A stretch of DNA of 64,000 bases, taken from NCBI RefSeq assembly GCF_000829455.1, contig NZ_JXAK01000026.1, positions 1 to 64,000 of the forward strand. Reading direction: 5' to 3'. Position numbers and translations under genes: made by a program. The stretch comes from Gordoniibacillus kamchatkensis. Its GTDB lineage: Bacteria; Bacillota; Bacilli; Paenibacillales; NBRC-103111. Shown here in pieces: positions 29,089 through 36,883 of the stretch; the stretch's first letter is position 1, and the number at the start of each line of letters is the position of its first letter. The notes beneath the pieces are model-generated. The model did no database searches and was not told the DNA's origin. It saw only the letters and a program-made list of their open reading frames with translations.

Positions 29089-30267
29089 TTAATAGGCGAG
29101 GGCAAACAAGCCTTTGATGTGCGAAAGGTAACGGGCGTTGCTCGCTTTTTTCATAAGGGAGGCCGGCAAGCCTTTCAATTCGATGCCGCTTTCGCCCACA
29201 GAGCCGATGCCGTCTTTGCGGCCAAGGCTGGCAAGCGTTCCGGAGAACACCGGCTCGAACTGTTCCATGCGAGTGCCACGGAAATAGGCGGCAATGTTGG
29301 CACCGCTGGTTTCGCCCATCTGCCAAGCGAGCTGCGCCGTCGGAGGATAAGGTCTGCCTTCCGGTCCAAATACGACCGCACAATCTCCTGCGAGAAAGAC
29401 GTCGGGATGAGAAACGGATTGTAAATACGAGTTGACGGTGGCACGGCCGCGGTTCACTTCGACGCCGGAGTTCGCTACAAGCGAGCTGCCCTGGACGCCG
29501 CCTGTCCATACCAAAGTATTCGTATTTATAGTCGTGCCGTCTTTCAGAGTTACGGTCGAGCCGTTCACCTCGGTAATCGGCAACCCGGTCAAGAACCGGA
29601 CCCCGCGCTTTTCCAGGCTCGCCGTCGCACGCTCGATCAAGTCCGTGGAGAAAATCGGCAAAATGGTCGGCATCGCTTCAACCAAATAAAGCGAGACGTC
29701 GGCAAAATCGACGCCGTAGGTGCGGCAAATGCCCGGCAGCTCGTCGGCAAGCTCGCCCACGAGCTCCACGCCGGTCAAACCGCCGCCGCCGATAACGAAC
29801 GTGGCGTCGGCTTTATTTTTCGTGTTGCTGTATTCGCGAATACGTTCGACGACATGGGCATAAATCTTTTTCGCATCCGCCACCGATTTGAGCGTCAGGC
29901 TGTTCTCCTGCAGCCCCGGAATGCCGAAGAAATTCGTTTCGCTGCCCAGAGCAAGGACGAGAGCGTCGTACGTATACGATTCGCCCGACTCCAGCGACAC
30001 TTTGCGTCCGGCCACGTCGATGTTTTGAACGGAGCCGACTTTTACGTTGATGTTCTGGCCTTTCAGCAATTTGTCGAGCGGCAAAGCCACGGCTTGCTCG
30101 GACACGTTCCCGGCAGCGAGACGATGCAGCTCCGTGACGATTTGATGCGATGCCACCCGGTTAATGACAGTAATGCTGGCTTCTTGAACGGATAAATGCG
30201 CGCGTGCCGAAATGGCGCTCAGCAAGCCGCCATAACCGCCGCCTAAAATCAAAATTTGTTTGCTCAC
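29089..30267 (-). CDS. NAD(P)/FAD-dependent oxidoreductase (type II NADH dehydrogenase-like)
   Basis: Membrane-associated flavoprotein of the Ndh/YutJ/YumB group that passes electrons from NADH to quinone or a related acceptor. FAD binding is shown by ILGGGYGGL at the N-terminus and FLAGDCAVVFGPEGRPYPPTA near the C-terminus, NAD binding by FVIGGGGLTGVELVGEL. The GTG start has GGAGG seven bases upstream, giving 392 residues. It follows a DUF1641 gene by 29 bases, a common pairing in Paenibacillaceae. The final electron acceptor cannot be read from sequence. Confidence 0.9.
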   Translation of the reverse strand: MSKQILILGGGYGGLLSAISARAHLSVQEASITVINRVASHQIVTELHRLAAGNVSEQAVALPLDKLLKGQNINVKVGSVQNIDVAGRKVSLESGESYTYDALVLALGSETNFFGIPGLQENSLTLKSVADAKKIYAHVVERIREYSNTKNKADATFVIGGGGLTGVELVGELADELPGICRTYGVDFADVSLYLVEAMPTILPIFSTDLIERATASLEKRGVRFLTGLPITEVNGSTVTLKDGTTINTNTLVWTGGVQGSSLVANSGVEVNRGRATVNSYLQSVSHPDVFLAGDCAVVFGPEGRPYPPTAQLAWQMGETSGANIAAYFRGTRMEQFEPVFSGTLASLGRKDGIGSVGESGIELKGLPASLMKKASNARYLSHIKGLFALAY

Positions 30268-30296
30268 GTTCGTCCCTCCACTCTCCAAGCTTAATC

Positions 30297-30731
30297 TTAC
30301 TGCTTCTTTCTTTCGGCCACGATGTCAAGATACGCCTGGCCGAAACGAAGCATTCTTTGCAGCTCCGGATCTTTGAGCAGCTTCAGCATCCCGAACAGGC
30401 CGATCGTCGCTTCGCTCTGTTCGGCCCGGTCATTCGCTTCGATGACAGCGGACGCGATGCCTTTTGCCTTTTCCTCCAGCGGCTTGACCACTTCCTTGAA
30501 GCCCCCCACGATGTCCTGGATGAGCACGCGGTCCGAGGCGACTTGCTGCGCCAAGTCATAAGTCTTCGTCAGCAGGCTCATCATTTCGGCAAGCTTCGGC
30601 AGTTGCTCCACGAGCTGCGTCAACGCTTCCTGCACTTCCGGCTGCAACAATTGATCCAGCACGTCCGGCTTAATGACCCGTTGTTCAGCGGAGGACTGCT
30701 CAGCTGCATTCGGAATAGTTGCTTCTACCAT
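30297..30731 (-). CDS. DUF1641 family protein
   Basis: Small cytosolic protein of 144 residues, mostly helical, with the DUF1641 pattern of PEVQEALTQLVEQLPKLAEM and a terminal GLFGMLKLLKDPELQRMLRFG. Members, such as YrhD, are often encoded beside formate or NADH dehydrogenases, and here it directly precedes an NADH dehydrogenase-like gene with which it probably forms an operon. Start at the ATG with GGAGG eight bases before it. Biochemical role unknown. Confidence 0.88.
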   Translation of the reverse strand: MVEATIPNAAEQSSAEQRVIKPDVLDQLLQPEVQEALTQLVEQLPKLAEMMSLLTKTYDLAQQVASDRVLIQDIVGGFKEVVKPLEEKAKGIASAVIEANDRAEQSEATIGLFGMLKLLKDPELQRMLRFGQAYLDIVAERKKQ

Positions 30732-30890
30732 TGTACGTTCCTCCATCCTCAAAATTAGTAACTGCATCGCCAGCAGAGGAGAACCGTCATCGACGCTGCG
30801 AATGATTTAGTGAAATTATTCACATAGTTGCTCCTAATCCCATTATACACCTAAATGGCCGTTACACAACATTGAAGTTGCGGAAAATCT

Positions 30891-31097
30891 CCAGGCTGTC
30901 CAAGAAAGTATGGCTGCGCTGCGGACCTATGAATGTGGGTCTCCGGCTTCCTTAAAACTCGAGTTCCCTCGAATTATAAAACTTGGCGGGAACACGAGTG
31001 CAAAGGCTGATGCTTACGAAGCGAGTTTTGCTGCGCAAAGCTTGCCGCTCTCCGCCCCGCTTTTCCGTCCTCCGCTCGCCTTTCTCGGGCAGCCTGG
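30891..31097. mobile_element. MITE-like element with terminal inverted repeats and 5-bp target duplication
   Basis: A 207-bp non-coding element. The left end CCAGGCTGTCCAAGAAAG and the complement of the right end CCAGGCTGCCCGAGAAAG agree at 16 of 18 positions. The direct repeat AATCT flanks both sides (30886-30890 and 31098-31102). There is no transposase gene. The interior carries a block TGGCTGCGCTGCGGACCT that recurs at 39.2 kb in a shortened relative. Together with flanks it fills the gap between the DUF1641 gene and the small-protein pair. Confidence 0.72.
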
Positions 31098-31212
31098 AAT
31101 CTCTCGCTTAATCTTCTAAATTTCCGCGTTTGATAGAGTTATGTTTGTCTTGTACGAAAACGAGATTCATAGAATAGATTATACTAACCAAAACCAAGGA
31201 GGTGAGAATCGT

Positions 31213-31443
31213 ATGAGTTTCGACGGATCTCCTCTTATATTCCTGAATGGAGTTTCGATTGGCACGATGGTCACCATTCAATTCGATGGCGGCGGCGTTG
31301 CCGGTGTGTGGCGCGGAAGATTTCAAGGCTTTGACGGGCGCGGTAACGCTCTCTTCACACGACTTACTTCCTTTACTACGGGACGGGTATTGCCCGGTAT
31401 TACGAGAATACCGATCCACAGAATCAACGCTGTCAGCGTCTAA
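31213..31443 (+). CDS. Small conserved-looking protein, paralogue A of a tandem pair
   Basis: A 76-residue protein with no signal peptide or membrane segment. It is translated from an excellent site (AAGGAGGTGA, seven bases before ATG). Its pattern GTMVTIQFDGGGVAGVWRG followed by PGITRIPIHRINAVSV looks like a small all-beta barrel (SH3- or Sm-like), judged only from alternating hydrophobic residues. The next gene downstream encodes a paralogue sharing GT.V.I.FD.G...G.W.G.., GITRI and a final V..VS. A hairpin separates the two. I do not recognise the family and assign no function. Confidence 0.72.
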   Translation: MSFDGSPLIFLNGVSIGTMVTIQFDGGGVAGVWRGRFQGFDGRGNALFTRLTSFTTGRVLPGITRIPIHRINAVSV

Positions 31444-31452
31444 TGAACGATA

Positions 31453-31480
31453 GAGGAAGACGGGGGACCCGGTCTTCCTC
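31453..31480 (+). terminator. Hairpin between the two small paralogues
   Basis: GAGGAAGAC pairs with GTCTTCCTC over 9 bp, followed by TTTTC. It could terminate part of the transcripts of the first gene and set a ratio between the two products. Confidence 0.65.
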
Positions 31481-31499
31481 TTTTCATAGGAGTGATTAT

Positions 31500-31751
31500 A
31501 TGAACGACAATTCTGCTCAAACTTCGCCGGTTGCCGCGCTGCGCAGCCTGGAGGCGGGCACTCCGGTGCTGATCAAGTTCGACGACGGGGATTGGCATGG
31601 CATCTGGGAAGGCTTCGATAGCGACGGCTGCGTCCTGATAAGAGATTTAAAGGCTGTTCATTCGGACGAAACCGTTTTTATCTCGGGGATTACGCGTATT
31701 GTCCCGGATCGGGTACAAGACGTCAGCGCTAACGTGGACAATGACCAATAA
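31500..31751 (+). CDS. Small protein, paralogue B of a tandem pair
   Basis: An 83-residue acidic protein with ATAGGAG upstream of the ATG. After a 17-residue polar N-terminus it repeats the core of the preceding gene: GTPVLIKFDDGDWHGIWEGF, then a hydrophilic turn, then SGITRIVPDRVQDVSA. The core is aligned nearly end to end with paralogue A, so the pair arose by duplication. No catalytic motif is visible. It could be a small RNA- or protein-binding barrel, but that is only a shape-based guess. Confidence 0.7.
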   Translation: MNDNSAQTSPVAALRSLEAGTPVLIKFDDGDWHGIWEGFDSDGCVLIRDLKAVHSDETVFISGITRIVPDRVQDVSANVDNDQ

Positions 31752-31758
31752 GCATTAA

Positions 31759-31785
31759 AAAGCGCTGGCCGCGAGCCAGCGCTTT
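31759..31785. terminator. Bidirectional terminator between small-protein pair and Rieske gene
   Basis: A perfect 11-bp stem AAAGCGCTGGC/GCCAGCGCTTT with a 5-base loop sits between convergent genes, flanked by A-rich and T-rich ends. Confidence 0.85.
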
Positions 31786-31801
31786 CTTCCGAGGCGAAGC
31801 T

Positions 31802-32164
31802 TCAACTCCCGTCGCCCACTACAACGTACACCCCGGTATCGTCGGCTTCCACCGGAAAGCCGCGCAGCTTCGCCTGACTGCCGGCAGCGAGATGTCGGCC
31901 GCTTTTCAGGTCGAATTCCCAGCCGTGCCACGGACAGCGAAGCACCTCGTTGTCCATGCCGTACTGATAATCGTATACGGCGGACGGAAGCCTGGTCCCT
32001 CTTACAGCCCCGAGGCACACCGGCGCCGCCGCATGCGGGCAAACGTTGCGCCACGCATAATAACGGCCGCCTACCCGAAACAGGCCGATCTCCATCTCCT
32101 TCACCTTGACGATGAGCTTGCCGCCTTCGCTTAAGGCATCGGGTTCGGCCACTTTGACCCTCAT
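31802..32164 (-). CDS. Rieske [2Fe-2S] ferredoxin-type protein
   Basis: Small soluble electron carrier of 120 residues made of one Rieske domain. The cluster ligands are in NVCPHAAAPVC and RCPWHGWEFDL, the two Cys-x-His boxes expected for a [2Fe-2S] cluster. The spacing between boxes (about 40 residues, including YDYQYGMDNEV) is longer than in classical oxygenase ferredoxins. Its ATG overlaps the amidohydrolase gene by four bases, so it belongs to the transporter-amidohydrolase operon. A partner oxygenase or reductase is not encoded nearby. Confidence 0.9.
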   Translation of the reverse strand: MRVKVAEPDALSEGGKLIVKVKEMEIGLFRVGGRYYAWRNVCPHAAAPVCLGAVRGTRLPSAVYDYQYGMDNEVLRCPWHGWEFDLKSGRHLAAGSQAKLRGFPVEADDTGVYVVVGDGS

Positions 32165-33255
32165 GCAAGTTCCGCCTCCTTCTGCTCGTCCAGCATCGGG
32201 AAGCCGTACAGCTCCGCCGCGTTAAGCCCCAAAATGCGCCGTTTCAATTCGCGGGGCAAGCCGTTCAGCACAACTTTCGGATTGTCGAAGTCCCAGTGCG
32301 GATAGTCCGACGAAAACATGGCAATCTTATCGGCATGCATCATCTGAAAAATTTGCAGCAAATGCTCGGGCTTCGCCGGCTCCTCGATCGGCTGCGTCGT
32401 AACCCGCACATGATCTACGATATATTCCGACGGCAGCCTCTTCAGCCACGGCGTCGAATCGCGCAGCGCTTTATAGTTTTTGTCCATTCTCCACATCAAA
32501 TGGGGGAGCCAGGCAATGCCGCCTTCGATCGAGACTAACTTCAGCTTCGGATATTTCTCGAACACGCCTTCGCAAACGAGGCTGTTGATATGGGTCATGA
32601 AATTCGCCGGCAAAATGTTGTGCCACTCCATATAGCGGGTCGGATAGCCGGAAGGCGTAGGGGCGCCGGCGATCCCTTTCCCCTCGGTGCCCGGATGGAT
32701 CGCTACCGGCAGCCCGTTGCGCTCCGCCGCTTCGTAGATCGGGTGATAGAAGCGGTTGCCGTACGGCATCCTCGCGCCGCTGCCCATGACGACCTGCACC
32801 ATGGCCGGATGCTGTCCCATCCTGTCGATCTCTTTGGCGGCCGCGGCCGGATCGGAATGGTTGATCTGAATCGAGCCTTTGAACTTCGGGCTGACGCCGA
32901 GCCAATTGTCGGCCAGCCAATCGTTGAAGGCGGACGCGACCGCATTCGCGTAGTCCGGGTCGGCGTGGAGCGAGATGCCTTGCTCGCCGCCGCCGGTCAA
33001 TATCGCATAATCGATGCCGTTCGGTTCCATATAATGCTTCAGCACAAAGCGGGGATCGCTTCCGGGTACGCCGCCGCCGTCGGGAACCGCGTCTTGCCGC
33101 AGCACGCCTACCGGCGAATAGTACTGGCCGTGCACGCCGATCCCGCTTTCGAGCCACTGCTGATGCCATACTTTCGGCAAATAGGGCAGCAAATCTTTCA
33201 GCTTTCCAATGGCATTGTGGACGTCGGTATCGACGATGAACGATTCGGCTCGCAT
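32161..33255 (-). CDS. Amidohydrolase family (COG2159, metal-dependent TIM barrel) protein
   Basis: Cytosolic metal-dependent hydrolase or decarboxylase of the ACMSD/gamma-resorcylate decarboxylase superfamily, 364 residues. The N-terminal motif is IVDTDVHNA, so only one His of the usual HxH pair is present. Later metal or substrate positions are AIHPGTEGKG, SIEGGIAWLPHLMWRMD and the terminal FSSDYPHWDFDNP. It lies 32 bases after a solute-binding-protein gene and overlaps the Rieske gene. The operon suggests that it processes the compound imported by the ABC system, perhaps an aromatic or lactone derivative; the substrate is not readable from sequence. Confidence 0.88.
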   Translation of the reverse strand: MRAESFIVDTDVHNAIGKLKDLLPYLPKVWHQQWLESGIGVHGQYYSPVGVLRQDAVPDGGGVPGSDPRFVLKHYMEPNGIDYAILTGGGEQGISLHADPDYANAVASAFNDWLADNWLGVSPKFKGSIQINHSDPAAAAKEIDRMGQHPAMVQVVMGSGARMPYGNRFYHPIYEAAERNGLPVAIHPGTEGKGIAGAPTPSGYPTRYMEWHNILPANFMTHINSLVCEGVFEKYPKLKLVSIEGGIAWLPHLMWRMDKNYKALRDSTPWLKRLPSEYIVDHVRVTTQPIEEPAKPEHLLQIFQMMHADKIAMFSSDYPHWDFDNPKVVLNGLPRELKRRILGLNAAELYGFPMLDEQKEAELA

Positions 33256-33287
33256 CGTACGCTCTCCTTCCGTTTCAAACTTGCCCT

Positions 33288-34851
33288 TTATTTCGCGCCG
33301 TACGTGCGCTTATAGGCCGTATTGTACATGTTCAGCAATTCGTCGGCGCCGAGCTTTTTCGCCTGGTCCAAAAACTGCTGGTAGTTGGCGTCGGTAATCG
33401 GCGTTTTGCCCGTTACGAACTCCGTAATTTTTTGCTCCAAAAACTTGACGAGCGGGGTCAGCTTCGATTTTTCCAGATCGAGCTCTTCCGTCGTCTTCAC
33501 GATCGGTTTCGGAGCGGGGATGATGAACTGCTCGTAGCTCTTGTTGATCGCCTTGCTCTTCTCGTCCAGGCCCCTCTCCCACACTTCCCGCGACAACGCG
33601 TTGTTGAACGAAATGTTGTCGTACCATACGCCGAAATCGCGGCGCAGCGGCACGTAAGGGGCAGCGCCGAACTCTTTCATATACACCGGCTTGCCGCCTT
33701 CCATCGTGTACGTCTTGCCTTCAATGCCGAGCGACAAATAGTTGGTGCCTTCTTCGCTGGCAAGGTAGTCCAGAAATTGGACGGCTCTGTCCTTGTCCTT
33801 CACTTTGGCCGAAATGGCGTGGCCGGAGCTGCCGACGAGCGCCCGCGAGAACTGGTAGCTCTTGATGCCGTTTGCGGCGAACTCGGGAATGGCGTCCAGG
33901 TTGAAATCCGCAGCCCCGCCGGCCTTCTTCGCTTTGTCCATCAGCGGGTTCACTTCCGCTTTCCACCAATACCGTAACGGACGACTTCCCTTTCAAAAAC
34001 CGCTCTTCCCACTGCGCTCCGGTCAGCAAATAAAACTCGGGATCGAGCAGCTTTTCGCTGTACAGCTTGTTCATATAGACGAGAGCGTCCTTGTAGCCGC
34101 TATTGTACGGAGCGAATTCCCACTTCTCACCGTTCGGGCTCTGATTGAAGAAGCCCGTAATGCCCGTGAACATTTTGCCGAATACGGTATACAGCCCAAC
34201 GTCGCCTGTCGCCGGGGTGTTGACGCTGAGCGGGAACGTGTCCGGCTGCTGCTGCTTCAAAGCTTTCAGGAATTGATAAAATTCCTCCGTGTTGGTCGGC
34301 GGCTTCAAGTTGTACTTATCCATCAAATCTTTGCGCACCATCCAAATATAGTTGAAGCCTTTCCCGGCCTTGTCGCCTTCGAGCACGGGAACGTCATATA
34401 TGCCTCCGTCCGCGCCGGTCGCCACCGCTTTCGCCTCCGGATACGTCTCAAAAAACTTTTTCAGATTGGGCGCTTTGTTCAAATAATCTTTCAAGTTCAG
34501 GAACACTTTCTCCGGCCCGTTCTCGCGGGCTTCCTGGTTGCTCGGCTGAATGATGTCGGTGACCGAATTCGTCGCGATCATAATTTGCCGCTTTTCCGTA
34601 AACCCTTCCTGGCTGACGACCTGCCAATCGATTTTGACGCCCGTTTTCGCTTCGATTTGCTTGAAAATTTCCCAGTCGGTCTTTACTTTGCCTTCCGGAC
34701 GGTCGTAGACGAGCCACGTAAACGTAATCGGCTTTTGCGAGCCGGCGCCCGCCCCTTTCGCGTCTTGCGCCCCGCCTTTGCCGCTGCAGCCTGCGACCAA
34801 ACCGCCAAGCATCACCGAAGCAAGGGTGACGGCCATCGTTCTTTTTCTCAC
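33288..34851 (-). CDS. ABC transporter substrate-binding lipoprotein, LplA type (frame interrupted)
   Basis: Extracellular receptor of the LplB/YtcP-type importer. The GTG start has GGAGGG seven bases upstream; the lipobox VAGC is near residue 22, then a Gly/Ala-rich linker and a domain starting ITFTWLVYDRPEGK. The frame breaks near 33970: one frame runs on after SSVTV into VESGSEPAD, while the correct continuation WWKAEVNPLMDKAKK is in the next frame, consistent with one missing base in ACGGTAT. Joined, the product is about 521 residues, normal for LplA proteins. No ATPase gene is present, as usual for this class. Confidence 0.87.
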
Positions 34852-34919
34852 TTGCGTTCCCTCCCTGTAATGGACTTTGCAATTAGAGCTATAGAGATAG
34901 ATTCCGTTGGAATCTACGA

Positions 34920-35780
34920 CTACCCCTTGATGCCGCCGATCATGGCGCCCTGGACGAAATATTTTTGGACGAACGGATATACGCACAAAATCGGCACTGT
35001 CGCAATTGTGATCATGGCGTATTTCAGCGTTTCGATATAGGCCGTGTTGCCTTCGCCTTGCACGTTGGAGCTGGCGATAATAATGTTGCGGACCATAATT
35101 TGCAGCGGATACATGCTTCGCTCGTTCAAATAAATCAGGGCGTCGAAGAACGAATTCCACTGGTTAACAGCGGTAAACAAGCCGATCGAGACGAGTACCG
35201 GCAGCGAAAGCGGCAGCACAATCCGGATGAGCACCTGCAGCGAGCTGCAGCCGTCGATGGTAGCGGCGTCCTCCAGCTCTTCCGGCAGCGCCTCGAAGAA
35301 TGTCCGCATAATGAACAGATGCCACGTGCTGACGAGCGACGGCAGGACGATCGCCCAAATCGTGTTCAGCAGCCCCAAATTTTGCACGATGAGAAAAGTC
35401 GGGATCATCCCCCCGCTGAACAGAAGCGTGAAGGCCGCCATGAGCAGTATCGTCTTGCGGCCGGGCAGCCATTTTTTCGCCAGCGGATACGCCATGGCGG
35501 ACGTTACGATAAGCGTTAGCAGCGTGTGGACGGCGGTGTAGCGGATCGTATTCCAGTAGCTGATCCACACGTCCGGATTGCTGAGCAGCCGTTCATAAGC
35601 GACGAGCGTGACCGATCTCGGCCATAGGACGACTTGCCCGCTCATCACCATCGCATTGTCGCTGATAGAAGCCGAAAACACATAGATGAGCGGGTACGTC
35701 ATGACGACGATGAGCACGATCATCAAGCCGATATTGACGGCGTCAAACAGCTTCGAGCCGAAGCTTCCCCTCGTTTTCAA
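34920..35780 (-). CDS. Carbohydrate ABC transporter permease (YtcP type)
   Basis: Six-helix inner-membrane permease of 286 residues. The opening GSKLFDAVNIGLMIVLI, the EAA loop ELEDAATIDGCSSLQVL and the terminal VQKYFVQGAMIGGIKG are characteristic of YtcP, the partner of LplB. It precedes the binding-protein gene and follows the LplB-type gene by 15 bases, giving the order LplB, YtcP, LplA. Confidence 0.94.
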   Translation of the reverse strand: MKTRGSFGSKLFDAVNIGLMIVLIVVMTYPLIYVFSASISDNAMVMSGQVVLWPRSVTLVAYERLLSNPDVWISYWNTIRYTAVHTLLTLIVTSAMAYPLAKKWLPGRKTILLMAAFTLLFSGGMIPTFLIVQNLGLLNTIWAIVLPSLVSTWHLFIMRTFFEALPEELEDAATIDGCSSLQVLIRIVLPLSLPVLVSIGLFTAVNQWNSFFDALIYLNERSMYPLQIMVRNIIIASSNVQGEGNTAYIETLKYAMITIATVPILCVYPFVQKYFVQGAMIGGIKG

Positions 35781-35795
35781 CGTGCGGCGCCTCCT

Positions 35796-36698
35796 TTACC
35801 ATAGACTCGTATCCGAATATTTTTTGACGACGCGGTTCGCCGTTACGACGAGAATGAAGCCGATTGCCGCCTGGAACAAACCGACCGCCGTGGCGAAGCT
35901 GAAGTCGGCCGACAATATGCCGCGGCGATAAACGAACGTATTCAAGACGTCCGCGGTTTCGTATGTCATCGAGTTGTACAGCAAAATGATTTTTTGAAAT
36001 CCGGTTTCCATAAAATGGCCGAGCGTAAGGACGAACAACACGATCATGACGGGGACCATGCCGACCAGCGTCACGTGGCGCATTTGCTGAAACCGGTTGG
36101 CTCCGTCGATTTTGGCCGCCTCGTAGAGCGTCGGATCGACTCCGGCAATAGCCGCAAGATACAGAATCGTCCCCCAGCCGACGGTTTGCCAAATTTCCGA
36201 GCTTATATAGATCGTACGGAACCATTCCGGCTTGCCGAGAAACAGGATCCGTTCGAACCCTAACCAGCTGAGCATATGGTTGACAATTCCGGTTTGCTGC
36301 GACAAAAAGGTAACCATGATGCCGGCGATCACGACGGTAGACAAAAAGTGCGGCATGTAGCTGACGCTTTGCACGAACCGCTTGAACCGTTTGCTCCGGA
36401 TTTCGTGAAACAGCAAAGCGAGCACGATCGGCGCCGGAAAACGGAACAGCAGGTCGTACAAGTTCAGCATGACCGTATTGCGGATCAGCTTCCAGGCATC
36501 CGGGGTGTTGACGAAAAAATCGACAAAGTGCTTCAGGCCGACAAACTTGCTGCCCATAATGCCGCGCCCGATCGAGAAGTTTTGAAAGGCGATGATGACC
36601 CCGTACATCGGCACGTATTTGAAAATGATATAGTACAAAATGCCGGGCAGCATTAACAAATATAAAGCTTTGTGCTTTTTCAGCATGCTTCGCTTCAT
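35796..36698 (-). CDS. ABC transporter permease (LplB type)
   Basis: Six-helix inner-membrane permease of 300 residues. It begins with the basic KRSMLKKHKALYLLMLPG and contains YVPMYGVIIAFQNFSIGRG, both typical for LplB, plus the EAA loop LYEAAKIDGANRFQQMRHV. The ATG used has GAGAGG nine bases upstream; a TTG six bases earlier is less likely. It heads the importer genes after the membrane-anchored AraC regulator and its terminator. Confidence 0.93.
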   Translation of the reverse strand: MKRSMLKKHKALYLLMLPGILYYIIFKYVPMYGVIIAFQNFSIGRGIMGSKFVGLKHFVDFFVNTPDAWKLIRNTVMLNLYDLLFRFPAPIVLALLFHEIRSKRFKRFVQSVSYMPHFLSTVVIAGIMVTFLSQQTGIVNHMLSWLGFERILFLGKPEWFRTIYISSEIWQTVGWGTILYLAAIAGVDPTLYEAAKIDGANRFQQMRHVTLVGMVPVMIVLFVLTLGHFMETGFQKIILLYNSMTYETADVLNTFVYRRGILSADFSFATAVGLFQAAIGFILVVTANRVVKKYSDTSLW

Positions 36699-36856
36699 TG
36701 GCAACAGCCTCTCCCCTTGGCAACCGTTTTCGCAAAACGTTCGTCGACCGTCTCGGTTTCGACTATACGGCGCTGCGCGGCAAGCGGTAAAGCATCATGT
36801 TTTCGCAGCGTCGCCATTTTTGCATCGCGCGCTTAAACCGCGCCGGACGAAAAAAA

Positions 36857-36883
36857 TGAGACTTCCCAAAAAAAGAAGTCTCA
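36857..36883 (-). terminator. Terminator after the AraC-type membrane regulator
   Basis: On the minus strand TGAGACTTC pairs with GAAGTCTCA around a T-rich loop and is followed by seven T. The stop codon of the regulator lies within the stem. Confidence 0.85.
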
